Shown: one piece after another, positions 8,357 to 15,147 of the stretch
How positions within the stretch are numbered: position 1 is the stretch's first letter
How the letters are laid out: each line of letters begins with the position of its first letter
From: Chloroflexota bacterium
GTDB lineage: Bacteria; Chloroflexota; Anaerolineae; B4-G1
Assembly (NCBI GenBank): GCA_024232355.1
Contig: JAAEPW010000967.1
Location: 62,001-126,000 of the forward strand
Length of the DNA: 64,000 nucleotides
Direction of reading: 5' to 3'
The notes under the pieces: model-generated
Seen by the model: only the letters and a program-made list of their open reading frames with translations
Told to the model about the DNA's origin: nothing
Database searches by the model: none
Position numbers and translations under genes: made by a program

Positions 8357-9741
8357 ACCACCCACTCCGGCACCCGCAATCCTATCTGCGCCCAGGCAGC
8401 ATTATCACGTAAAATCTCATCCGGCGGACCGTCGGCCACGAGACCGTCACGACCGAGCAACAGTAGGCGATCCGCTTGAGCCGCCAACGTCAGATCGTGA
8501 GTCGTCAGGATCACTAACTGACCTGTATCAGCCAGTGCACGGGCCAACGCGATCAGGCGTTCTTTATGTGCATCGTCCTGCCCCAATGCTGGCTCGTCCA
8601 GCAGCACGCCGTGACGCGGGTCACGCATCAGCACCGTCGCCAGGGCCACCCGTTTTTTTTCACCCTCGCTCAGAAGCAGCGGGGGTGTCTCCTCATACCG
8701 GCTCAGCCCCAGGACAGCCAGCAGCCAGGCGTAGCGGCTCATATTCGGCTCAGGTAGCCGATAGAGAATCTCGTCGCGGACGGTGGCGTTGAAAAGCTGC
8801 AAGTCAGGGTTCTGAAAGACCATTCCCAGATCAGGTCGATCACCGTTGACGGTCACTGTGCCCGTGTGTTTTTGCAAGCCCGCCAGTGCTCGCAATAAAG
8901 TCGTCTTGCCCACGCCGTTTCGCCCCACCACTGCCAGGACTTGAGCTCCTTCTGTGGAAAAACTGAGGTTTTGCAAAACAGGTTTTCCATCCAGTTTGAC
9001 ACCCAAATTGGAGACTTGCAATGTGAAACGTGATACGTGATGCGCGATGCGTGGGATGTGAGACGCTTGGCGAGTTGAGACAGTGCCATTGAGAATAATG
9101 GTTTGCAAATCAGGAATTGGACGCAGGTACTCGGCGCGGTGTTCGCAGATGACCACAGTCGTACCATTGCACGAGAGATCGGCCAGGTGAGCGACCAAAT
9201 CAACAGCGGCGGTAGCGTCCAGCATCGAGAGCGGCTCATCCAGGACCAAGACAGGAGAACGGCGGGCGGTGATGGCAGCCAGAGCAAGTTTTTGCTGTTC
9301 ACCACCAGAGAGGGTCTGCGGCGAGCGGGTGCGCAACAATTCCAGACCAAAACGAACCAGAACATCCTCCAACCGCTCACGGATCACATCACGTGGCAGT
9401 CCCAGATTCTCCAACCCAAAGATGATCTCTTCCTCTACAGTCAAGGCCAACATCTGGGCAGCCGGGTTTTGGAACACCAAACCCGCTTGCCTGGTCAACT
9501 GCCACAGGGGAACATCCTGGGTGCGCAATCCATCCAGCCAAACCTCACCACTCAGTCGACCGCGGTAGAGGTGCGGAATCAAGCCGGTCAGGCAACGGGC
9601 CAGAGTACTCTTTCCACAACCAGAAGGGCCAGTCACGAGCACAAGGCCGCCCGGTTGGAAATTGAGCGAGATTGGCTCAAGCCCGTGATTATTCTGCGGG
9701 TAGCAATAGCCAACCCGTTCGGCGCAAACGACAGCAGTCAC
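8353..9741 (-). CDS. ecfA: Fused ECF transporter ATPase (EcfA1-EcfA2 type)
   Basis: 462 residues with two ABC ATPase domains. The first (about 1-215) has Walker A GPSGCGKST, Q-loop VFQNPAAQ, signature LSGGEQQKLA and Walker B VLVLDEPLSMLD. The second (about 240-462) has GRNGVGKTT, VFQNPDLQ, a divergent signature LSEGEKKRVA, LLDEPALGQDD and a TTHD switch. The Q-loop VFQNP is typical of ECF and cobalt-type ATPases. The linker (SHIPRIAHHVSRFTLQV) is encoded by a dispersed repeat at 9021-9060. It overlaps ecfT by four bases, and the TiaS-like gene ends 15 bp upstream. Confidence 0.92.
   Translation of the reverse strand: MTAVVCAERVGYCYPQNNHGLEPISLNFQPGGLVLVTGPSGCGKSTLARCLTGLIPHLYRGRLSGEVWLDGLRTQDVPLWQLTRQAGLVFQNPAAQMLALTVEEEIIFGLENLGLPRDVIRERLEDVLVRFGLELLRTRSPQTLSGGEQQKLALAAITARRSPVLVLDEPLSMLDATAAVDLVAHLADLSCNGTTVVICEHRAEYLRPIPDLQTIILNGTVSTRQASHIPRIAHHVSRFTLQVSNLGVKLDGKPVLQNLSFSTEGAQVLAVVGRNGVGKTTLLRALAGLQKHTGTVTVNGDRPDLGMVFQNPDLQLFNATVRDEILYRLPEPNMSRYAWLLAVLGLSRYEETPPLLLSEGEKKRVALATVLMRDPRHGVLLDEPALGQDDAHKERLIALARALADTGQLVILTTHDLTLAAQADRLLLLGRDGLVADGPPDEILRDNAAWAQIGLRVPEWVV
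9021..9060. repeat. Dispersed repeat forming the linker of the fused EcfA
   Basis: The stretch contains GTGAAACGTGATACGTGATG followed by GCGATGCGTGGGATGTGAG-like variations of the same ATGCGTG unit. Sixteen bases (9025-9040) match 7610-7625 exactly. It translates as part of the inter-domain linker and has no counterpart in the ABC fold. Confidence 0.55.
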
Positions 9742-9756
9742 AAGTCAGTGTGACGA

Positions 9757-10443
9757 TCAATCGAGTTTGAGCGGCTGCCAGTAATCATTGGCCTGTTCAA
9801 CAAAGGCCACAGCTCGTCCGCCACGCCGGGCAGGACGCAGTTTGTCGGTCAGGATCAGGCCATCAACAACCGGTTGGCCATCGAGGGTGCAAACGGCAGT
9901 GACGCCCGCATCCAACACCGCCGAGACCGGTTGCAGGCCGCTCAACTGGCGGGAGCGTCCCACCAGCACATAGCGTCCGTCCTCACCGCTGGCTGCCAGC
10001 CCCACTGCTGCCAGCGCACCGATAACGCCGTCCTCGGTCCCTCCCAGTCCCACCAGAGAAATATCGTGATCCGCTGCCAACGCCCGCGCTTTATCCTGGG
10101 TTACCAGTTCCTGCTGCGCCAGGCGGCCAAATTCGGTGACGGCGGTGGGCACGGTACGAGCCACACACAAACCTGGGTCGCTGCCCTCTTGATAGTTTTC
10201 CAACATCACTGCCCGAACCCGTTCCAAGAGTATGGCAGTATCCAAATCACCATTTGCGTCCAAGACGACGGTCGCGCTGCTGTTCTTTGCAGTATACGGT
10301 ACACGGGGATCAAACAAGAGTTGGTGGCGCGTCACGCCCAGCACAGAATAATCAGTAGATAGTGCTGCGGCCACTTGGCGCGCCAAATGACCAGTTCCTC
10401 GTGATTCCAGTGTATCTGTATCATCCAATCCAATAAAAACCAT
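9757..10443 (-). CDS. TiaS-like (tRNA-Ile2 agmatidine synthetase family) domain protein
   Basis: 228 residues. The N-terminus MVFIGLDDTDTLESRGTGHL carries the DDTD motif found in TiaS, the archaeal enzyme that modifies the CAU anticodon of tRNA-Ile2. The protein is only about half the length of TiaS and lacks the OB-fold and zinc-ribbon parts, so a tRNA role is doubtful. Later features are VPYTAKNSSATVVLD, GSDPGLCVAR and a GGTEDGVIGALAAVGLA stretch. It is the first gene of the ECF transcription unit. Such short bacterial relatives are of unknown function; a role in handling the transported compound is only an inference. Confidence 0.6.
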   Translation of the reverse strand: MVFIGLDDTDTLESRGTGHLARQVAAALSTDYSVLGVTRHQLLFDPRVPYTAKNSSATVVLDANGDLDTAILLERVRAVMLENYQEGSDPGLCVARTVPTAVTEFGRLAQQELVTQDKARALAADHDISLVGLGGTEDGVIGALAAVGLAASGEDGRYVLVGRSRQLSGLQPVSAVLDAGVTAVCTLDGQPVVDGLILTDKLRPARRGGRAVAFVEQANDYWQPLKLD

Positions 10444-10449
10444 AATTTG

Positions 10450-10478
10450 TTGACAATCCTCTCAAAATCGTATATGAT
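10450..10478 (+). promoter_or_regulatory. Consensus promoter for the small-protein/DUF134 pair
   Basis: TTGACA (10450-10455), a 17-bp spacer, then TATGAT (10473-10478). It lies about 57 bp before the ATG at 10535 and reads away from the ECF genes. Confidence 0.8.
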
Positions 10479-10480
10479 TA

Positions 10481-10500
10481 TTTTGGGCATATACCCAAAA
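10481..10500. promoter_or_regulatory. Palindromic operator candidate TTTTGGG-N6-CCCAAAA
   Basis: A 7-bp perfect inverted repeat around CATATA sits immediately after the -10 of the rightward promoter, where a bound protein would block transcription start. It also lies within the presumed upstream region of the leftward ECF unit. The DUF134 helix-turn-helix protein encoded at 10805 is the obvious candidate ligand (inference). Confidence 0.6.
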
Positions 10501-10534
10501 CTATTTGCTGTCACTTTAATCAAAGGAGATCAAA

Positions 10535-10798
10535 ATGAGCAAAATATTTGTCCGTCACCGCCGCCACGTGGGCCAAGGTGCAGGCCGTCCTCGCTTTGCC
10601 GTCGTTGCCGCCCAGGGCGTAAACCTCAAAGTTTACAAGACCCGCGTCCGCCGGGCAGAACTGGAAAAGATCGCCGCCGAGATTGACGCCGAGATCATCT
10701 ACCTACCCCGGGGTGAATCTGAGGGGAAAGGCGATGCCAAAGGCGGCAAGGGAAAGCGTCGCCGCAAAAAAACTAAAGGCAAGCGAAATCAGGACTAG
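10535..10798 (+). CDS. Small basic protein of unknown function
   Basis: 87 residues; ATG at 10535 with AAAGGAG at 10522-10528. The first 60 residues look globular (MSKIFVRHRRHVGQGAGRPR, then FAVVAAQGVNLKVYKTRVRR, then AAEIDAEIIYLPRG). The last 25 are a Lys/Arg/Gly-rich tail (KGKRRRKKTKGKRNQD) that may bind nucleic acid. It is followed after 6 bp by the DUF134 regulator gene and shares its promoter and operator. I do not recognise a characterised family. Confidence 0.75.
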   Translation: MSKIFVRHRRHVGQGAGRPRFAVVAAQGVNLKVYKTRVRRAELEKIAAEIDAEIIYLPRGESEGKGDAKGGKGKRRRKKTKGKRNQD

Positions 10799-10804
10799 GC
10801 CCCA

Positions 10805-11134
10805 ATGCCGCGTCCTCGCAAGCAGCGCATCCTGACACGAGAACCGAAACCGGCCATCTATAAACCAGCAGGCGTACCATTAGACAGGTTGCGCCGCGTC
10901 ACTCTGCTCCACGAAGAGCAAGAAGCCCTGCGCCTCGCCGACCTGGAAGGTCTGACTCAAGCCGAGGCGGCGGCGCATATGGGCGTCTCACGCTCCACTT
11001 TTCAGCGCACCGTCACCCGGGCCCGCCGTCGGGTAGCCCTGGCTTTGATCGAAGGGCACGCGCTCCAAATCGAGGGCGGCACGTTCGAAATAGCCCCAAA
11101 TCACCGTAGGACGAGACAAAGACGTGAAAAGTGA
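10805..11134 (+). CDS. DUF134 (UPF0251) helix-turn-helix regulator
   Basis: 109 residues. MPRPRKQRIL at the start and a helix-turn-helix in the middle (EALRLADLEGLTQAEAAAHM then GVSRSTFQRTVTRARRRVA) match the DUF134/UPF0251 family of sigma-region-4-like DNA-binding proteins. Members often neighbour genes for Fe-Mo-cofactor-like or metal proteins, which fits the Mo/W genes here. The family N-terminus is normal, but the usual cysteine-containing C-terminal part is short. It likely regulates its own promoter through the palindrome at 10481-10500. Confidence 0.8.
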   Translation: MPRPRKQRILTREPKPAIYKPAGVPLDRLRRVTLLHEEQEALRLADLEGLTQAEAAAHMGVSRSTFQRTVTRARRRVALALIEGHALQIEGGTFEIAPNHRRTRQRREK

Positions 11135-11159
11135 GTCATAACCTGACCTCACGTTTCAC
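11124..11159. terminator. Hairpin between convergent genes
   Basis: GTGAAAAGTGAG and CTCACGTTTCAC pair at 11 of 12 positions around a 12-base loop. It spans the end of the DUF134 gene and the stop of the storage-protein gene, where a two-way terminator is expected. No clear T-tract is present. The right arm carries the same GTGAAACGTGA word as the repeats at 7610 and 9025. Confidence 0.5.
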
Positions 11160-11983
11160 TCCCGGTAAATTCGCGTTCCCGGATTCTGTCCTTCTAGTGC
11201 TTTTGTTAAATTGCCAGGCTCACGCCCGTTGACGATGAATACCTCTCGGACGCTGCGCGCACGGACCAGGGCCAGCAGCATCGCCCGTTCCACGGCCAGG
11301 TCTGCTAGATCCATCGCCAGCAGGTCGTTTACCTCGATTTCGGGTATAAAGTCGGCGGCCGAGTCTTTTTTGGGATCGGCAGTGAACAGACCGTGCTCGT
11401 CCTTGACCAGGATGCAGCGCTTGGCCCCCAACACTTCGGCGGTGAGAAAGACGCCGCTGTCGGTGCGGTGCGGCGGAATGCGGCCCATCGCCGGGGGCTC
11501 CTCCCACAATCCATAGGGAGGCATCGCGTGCATCACCGGGATCGCGCCCAGCGCCAGGTACGAGGACAGCTTGACCAGGTCATCGTGCCCCACTTTGAGA
11601 CCTCCGTGCGGTGTCAGCAAGATGGACAGCATCAGTGCGTTTTGCTCGCTGATGCTGGAACCGAGCTTGGCCAGCACGCCCGTCGGCATCCCCAGGTCCA
11701 GCCCGATGGCATAGGCATGGCGGCTGCGAGTGCCGCCGCCGGTTGTTACTAGTAACTCGTGCTCGGCCCGAACGGCGGCGATCTCTTCCACCAGCGGCAG
11801 TACAACCTCGCGCCCCCGGTCCATAATACTCTGCCCACCCAATTTGATGACGTTGAGGTTGGGCAAGGCACGAAAGACGCGCTCCGTCTCGGTGCTTTGC
11901 AGCAGTGTCTTGTCCATCAACGATTCGGCCATTAGCCCCGTTTGGATATGCAGCCTACCACTTTTATCACGTTTCAAACCCAT
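11156..11983 (-). CDS. Molybdenum storage protein subunit (amino-acid-kinase fold)
   Basis: 275 residues; ATG 11983 preceded by AAAAGGAG. The kinase-like fold is clear: NVIKLGGQSIMDRG (phosphate loop), LLVTTGGGTRSRHAYAIGLD, GVLAKLGSSISEQNALML, then ILVKDEHGLFTADPKKDS. These match the alpha/beta subunits of the molybdenum storage protein, a relative of UMP kinase that packs polyoxo-molybdate or tungstate clusters using ATP. Only one subunit gene is present, so a homo-oligomer is likely. It is the last gene of the tup operon, 72 bp after tupA, which fits storage of the imported oxyanion. Confidence 0.85.
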   Translation of the reverse strand: MGLKRDKSGRLHIQTGLMAESLMDKTLLQSTETERVFRALPNLNVIKLGGQSIMDRGREVVLPLVEEIAAVRAEHELLVTTGGGTRSRHAYAIGLDLGMPTGVLAKLGSSISEQNALMLSILLTPHGGLKVGHDDLVKLSSYLALGAIPVMHAMPPYGLWEEPPAMGRIPPHRTDSGVFLTAEVLGAKRCILVKDEHGLFTADPKKDSAADFIPEIEVNDLLAMDLADLAVERAMLLALVRARSVREVFIVNGREPGNLTKALEGQNPGTRIYRE

Positions 11984-12055
11984 AATACACTCCTTTTGAG
12001 ATAATTAAAATAGACCGGGGCAGTATACAGGACATCATCCAGAGGTCAAGCAAAC

Positions 12056-13357
12056 TTACTTGACTCGAATCTCAACAACACCCTTAACCTGGACGTTTTC
12101 AGGGAAACCGGGCATGACGATACTGAATCCGCCCTGGTTGCGGAAAGAGACAATGCAATCAGTACATCCTTGCACATCGGGCAACAGAACCTCTGCCGTG
12201 TTGTCATTGCCGGTGATGTAGACAATAGCCGTCGCGCCGTCGTTGATCCCGGCAAGTTCCAGCAGCGCGTTGATCGAGACGCCAGTATAGGTTTTGGTCT
12301 CGCCGTCCTTGTTGGTAGACTCGGCGTCCATCGTATCCATCACCCGCACCTCGTCCTCGGCCCAGCCGATCTCGTTGGCAACGTTGCCCGTGATCTTGAG
12401 CGCGGCATTGGCGGGGACACTGTTCGATTCTGACTCTGCCACCGAATGTTCCGCGCGCCAGAGAGTAGAATCAGGCGTAAAGAGCGGCGCGCCAAACTTG
12501 TCCACGCCAAATTGGCCGATCTTTTCCTGGGTCTCTATCGAAATAAGCCAGTCGATAAAGATATTCGCCAGATCGTCCTTGATGTGCTCGCCCTTGTCCG
12601 GATTGACGACCATCACGCCGTAGGGGTTAAAGAGCATAGGATCGCCCTCGACCAGAATTTCCAGATCGATTCCTTCCAACGTACGCGCCAGGTAGGTGGC
12701 TCGGTCACTGAGGGTGTAGGCCTGTTGTTCGTTGGCCATAGTCAATACAGCGCCCATTCCCTGTCCGGCAGCGACGTACCAATCACCGGCAGGCTCGACT
12801 CCGCCCCCTGACCAGACGCCCTTTTCCTTGGTATGCGTGCCCGAGTCGTCGCCACGAGAAACAAAGGTGGCCTCGGCCCCGGCGATTTGTCCGAATGCCC
12901 AGGTTGCGTCTGTCATTCCGGCGATACCGGCTGGATCATCGGCAGGACCGACGATGACAAAGTCGTTGTACATCAGATCATCACGGCGCACGCCGTGACC
13001 GGCGTCCATAAAGGCGTCCTCCCGGGCCCGGGCGTGGACCATCAACACGTCGGCGTTACCGTCCTCGCCTAGTTTAAGCGCCTGACCAGTACCCACAGCA
13101 ATCACATCTATCGTGACACCGTACTGGGCCTCAAAATCGGGCAAGAGATAGGCCAGCAAGCCCGAGTTATCGGTGCTGGTGGTCGTTGCCAGGATCAGGC
13201 TTGAGGATTCTTCAGGCGCGGCAGGTTGCACTGTGACTTCTGACGGAGCAACCGTTATCTCTGGCGCCTGAAGCTCAGGGGGTGTGCTGTTGCAACCGCT
13301 CAACACACCAATCAATGTGACTAACAGACTTGACAGAATTAGGGTTTTCTTGATCAT
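12056..13357 (-). CDS. tupA: Tungstate/molybdate-binding lipoprotein TupA with C-terminal SUOX-like domain
   Basis: 433 residues; AAGGAG precedes ATG 13357. A lipoprotein signal ends in LSGC (residues 19-22). Residues about 53-310 are TupA: LILATTTSTDNSGLLAYLLP, VIAVGTGQALKLGEDGNADV, LMVHAR and MYNDFVIVGPADDPAG, with TFVSRGDDSGTHTKEK as an oxyanion-binding segment. Residues about 315-433 are an extra domain (ALKITGNVANEIGW, TYTGVSINALLELAGI, final VKGVVEIRVK) that resembles the sulfite-oxidase molybdopterin-binding fold. Ordinary TupA proteins lack this extension. Gene order B-C-A with the storage-protein gene downstream supports tungstate or molybdate uptake. Confidence 0.9.
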   Translation of the reverse strand: MIKKTLILSSLLVTLIGVLSGCNSTPPELQAPEITVAPSEVTVQPAAPEESSSLILATTTSTDNSGLLAYLLPDFEAQYGVTIDVIAVGTGQALKLGEDGNADVLMVHARAREDAFMDAGHGVRRDDLMYNDFVIVGPADDPAGIAGMTDATWAFGQIAGAEATFVSRGDDSGTHTKEKGVWSGGGVEPAGDWYVAAGQGMGAVLTMANEQQAYTLSDRATYLARTLEGIDLEILVEGDPMLFNPYGVMVVNPDKGEHIKDDLANIFIDWLISIETQEKIGQFGVDKFGAPLFTPDSTLWRAEHSVAESESNSVPANAALKITGNVANEIGWAEDEVRVMDTMDAESTNKDGETKTYTGVSINALLELAGINDGATAIVYITGNDNTAEVLLPDVQGCTDCIVSFRNQGGFSIVMPGFPENVQVKGVVEIRVK

Positions 13358-13384
13358 TTTTCTCCTTTGTTTTTATATTGTATT

Positions 13385-14116
13385 TCAGTACACCATCTCG
13401 CCGCGTACAAATGCCCCAGTGCATGGGTTGTGCGGCGACTCGAAGAAAGCATCCACATCGGCTACTTCAACGATCTGGCCATCCAGCAGCAGTGCCACCC
13501 GCTTTGCCAGTCGACGGGCTTGGAAGACATTGTGCGTTACCAGCACCAGCGTCGTACCTTGCTCTTGATTCAACCTTTGCACAATCTCTTCGATCAAGCC
13601 CACGTTGTACGGATCCAGATTGGCCGTCGGCTCGTCCAACAACAACACATCGGGTTTGAGCACCATCGCCCGGGCCAGGGCCACTCGCTGTGCCTCGCCG
13701 CCGGAGAGGGTCCGCGCCCGCTGGGAAGCGAGGTCCTTTAACCCCACTTGCTCCAGCGTGGACTCGACCAGCCTGGCTTTGTTCTGTCGCCCGCGCAAGC
13801 GCAGGCCATACCTGACATTGTCCCGCACACTCCGGTTCAACAAGATCGGGCGCTGAAACACAGTTGTCACGCGGCGGCGTAGTTCCAGGGGCATTGAACG
13901 GTTGGATGTAAAGTCGGTGTCGAGAAAGCGAACCGTGCCGCTGGTGGGCGACTCTAAAAAGTTGAGCAGACGCAGCAACGTACTCTTGCCCGCTCCGCTC
14001 GGCCCGACCAAGGCGAAAATCTCTCCCCGGCGAATTTCGAGATTGTTCACGTGGAGCACACACCGCCCATTGTACGCCTTGTTGACGCCTCTCAGTTGAT
14101 AGACAAATTCGCTCAT
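13385..14116 (-). CDS. tupC: Tungstate/molybdate ABC transporter ATPase TupC
   Basis: 243 residues. It has Walker A GPSGAGKST, a Q-loop TTVFQRPILLNRSV, signature LSGGEAQRVALARAM and Walker B VLLLDEPTANLDP, then VTHN. ATG 14116 overlaps the tupB stop by four bases (ATGA), and tupA follows after 27 bp. Its product energises the TupB permease. Confidence 0.9.
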   Translation of the reverse strand: MSEFVYQLRGVNKAYNGRCVLHVNNLEIRRGEIFALVGPSGAGKSTLLRLLNFLESPTSGTVRFLDTDFTSNRSMPLELRRRVTTVFQRPILLNRSVRDNVRYGLRLRGRQNKARLVESTLEQVGLKDLASQRARTLSGGEAQRVALARAMVLKPDVLLLDEPTANLDPYNVGLIEEIVQRLNQEQGTTLVLVTHNVFQARRLAKRVALLLDGQIVEVADVDAFFESPHNPCTGAFVRGEMVY

Positions 14117-14805
14117 TCCTCAAACGTCCTTCCCTGGAGATAGAGCATCGCCACGTTGGTGATGAACGACAGTGCCAGCAGAATCACGCCCAACGCCATC
14201 GCTAGGTCAAAGTTCCCCTTGCGCGTTTCCAACACGATGGCGGTGGTCAGCACCCGGGTCTTGTCCTCGATATTGCCCCCCACCATCATCACCGCACCGA
14301 CCTCGGAGATGATACTGCCAAAACCAGCGATGATTGACACGACCACGCCTACCCGCGCTTCCATCAACACGGTTAGGGCCGTCTGCCACTGAGTTGCCCC
14401 CAGAGCCTGGACTTGTTGGCGCAGTTTGGGGTCCACGCCCATCACGGCGGCCATCGTGAACCCTGCCACCAGCGGGAACGAAATGACACATTGCGCCAGC
14501 ACCATCGCCGCCGGTGTAAACAACGATGGAATAATGGACCAATCCATCTGTCCCAGCGGACCACTCCGAGACAATATCAGGTAAACAAACAGCCCAACCA
14601 CGACAGGCGGAAATCCCATACCAGTGTAGAGCAGTGCCACGACCAACCGCCGCCCGGCAAAGCGGCTCAACCCCAAGGCCGCACCCAGCGGGATGCCGAT
14701 CAAGGTACTGAACAGCAGTGCCGTGCCAGAGACGCGCAGCGATAGCGTCAAGATTTCGAACAGAGCCGGGTCACGGGCCGCAATCAGTTGAATGGCCTGA
14801 ATCAA
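14113..14805 (-). CDS. tupB: Tungstate/molybdate ABC transporter permease TupB
   Basis: 230 residues from TTG 14805. Hydrophobic helices and the permease loop EARVGVVVSIIAGFGSIISE (EAA-type) are present, and FGSIISEVGAVMMVGGNI is typical of TupB. The open frame extends upstream to encode TIEAIIQGLIQA..., which looks like the usual TupB N-terminus. A strong GAGGAG lies at 14835-14840, ideally spaced for a non-standard ATC start at 14826 and too far from the TTG. The true start may therefore be 14826. It is the first gene of the operon behind the structured leader. Confidence 0.88.
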   Translation of the reverse strand: MIQAIQLIAARDPALFEILTLSLRVSGTALLFSTLIGIPLGAALGLSRFAGRRLVVALLYTGMGFPPVVVGLFVYLILSRSGPLGQMDWSIIPSLFTPAAMVLAQCVISFPLVAGFTMAAVMGVDPKLRQQVQALGATQWQTALTVLMEARVGVVVSIIAGFGSIISEVGAVMMVGGNIEDKTRVLTTAIVLETRKGNFDLAMALGVILLALSFITNVAMLYLQGRTFEE

Positions 14806-14896
14806 CCCTTGGATAATTGCTTCGATGGTTAAATCTCCTCACAGCACAGTGACGAAATCGCCGTTGTCTGTAATCATTGATTTTCTTGCAGTAAAC

Positions 14897-14926
14897 AAAA
14901 AGCGACGTCTTGGGAAAAGACGCCGC
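14897..14926 (-). terminator. Intrinsic terminator in the tup leader (attenuator)
   Basis: On the minus strand GCGGCGTCTT, loop TTCCC, AAGACGTCGC is followed directly by TTTTT. The 10-bp stem (one G-U pair) sits between the structured RNA and tupB, about 70 bp before the translation start. It is the expected expression platform of a riboswitch. Confidence 0.85.
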
Positions 14927-14973
14927 AGTAGATTACACATCGTGTACGATAACGCACTTTTGTACACAACACA

Positions 14974-15075
14974 CTCGTCGGCGCATCCCCTTTCCAAAGA
15001 TGGGAGGCATAGCTGTTTCCGGCGATGCCCTGCCGGTCTCACCCCATGAGCTTTGGCTTTTGGCAAAATAGCCGC
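14974..15075 (-). promoter_or_regulatory. Structured 5' leader; candidate Moco/tungsten-cofactor riboswitch
   Basis: The minus-strand leader contains a CCGGC...GCCGG stem, then GGAAACAGC, GCCTCCC, a small hairpin, GGAAAGGGG and GCGCCGAC. The GCCUCCC...GGAAAGG...GCCGA order is what I recall of the Moco RNA motif, found before molybdate transport and cofactor genes. A terminator follows at 14897-14926, then the tup operon. The class call is from memory and context; boundaries are approximate. Base pairing of the outer stem was not resolved by eye. Confidence 0.45.
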
Positions 15076-15147
15076 CGCCTTTAGGCAATGAAACTCGAAG
15101 ATGCTATATGGTCATCTTGTACCTAAAACTCGATCAAACCCCCATAA

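Noticed and set aside
15001..15060. Cobalamin or c-di-GMP riboswitch for the tup leader.
   Set aside because: The cobalamin core and the GEMM-type tetraloop receptor were not seen, and the downstream genes point to Mo/W.
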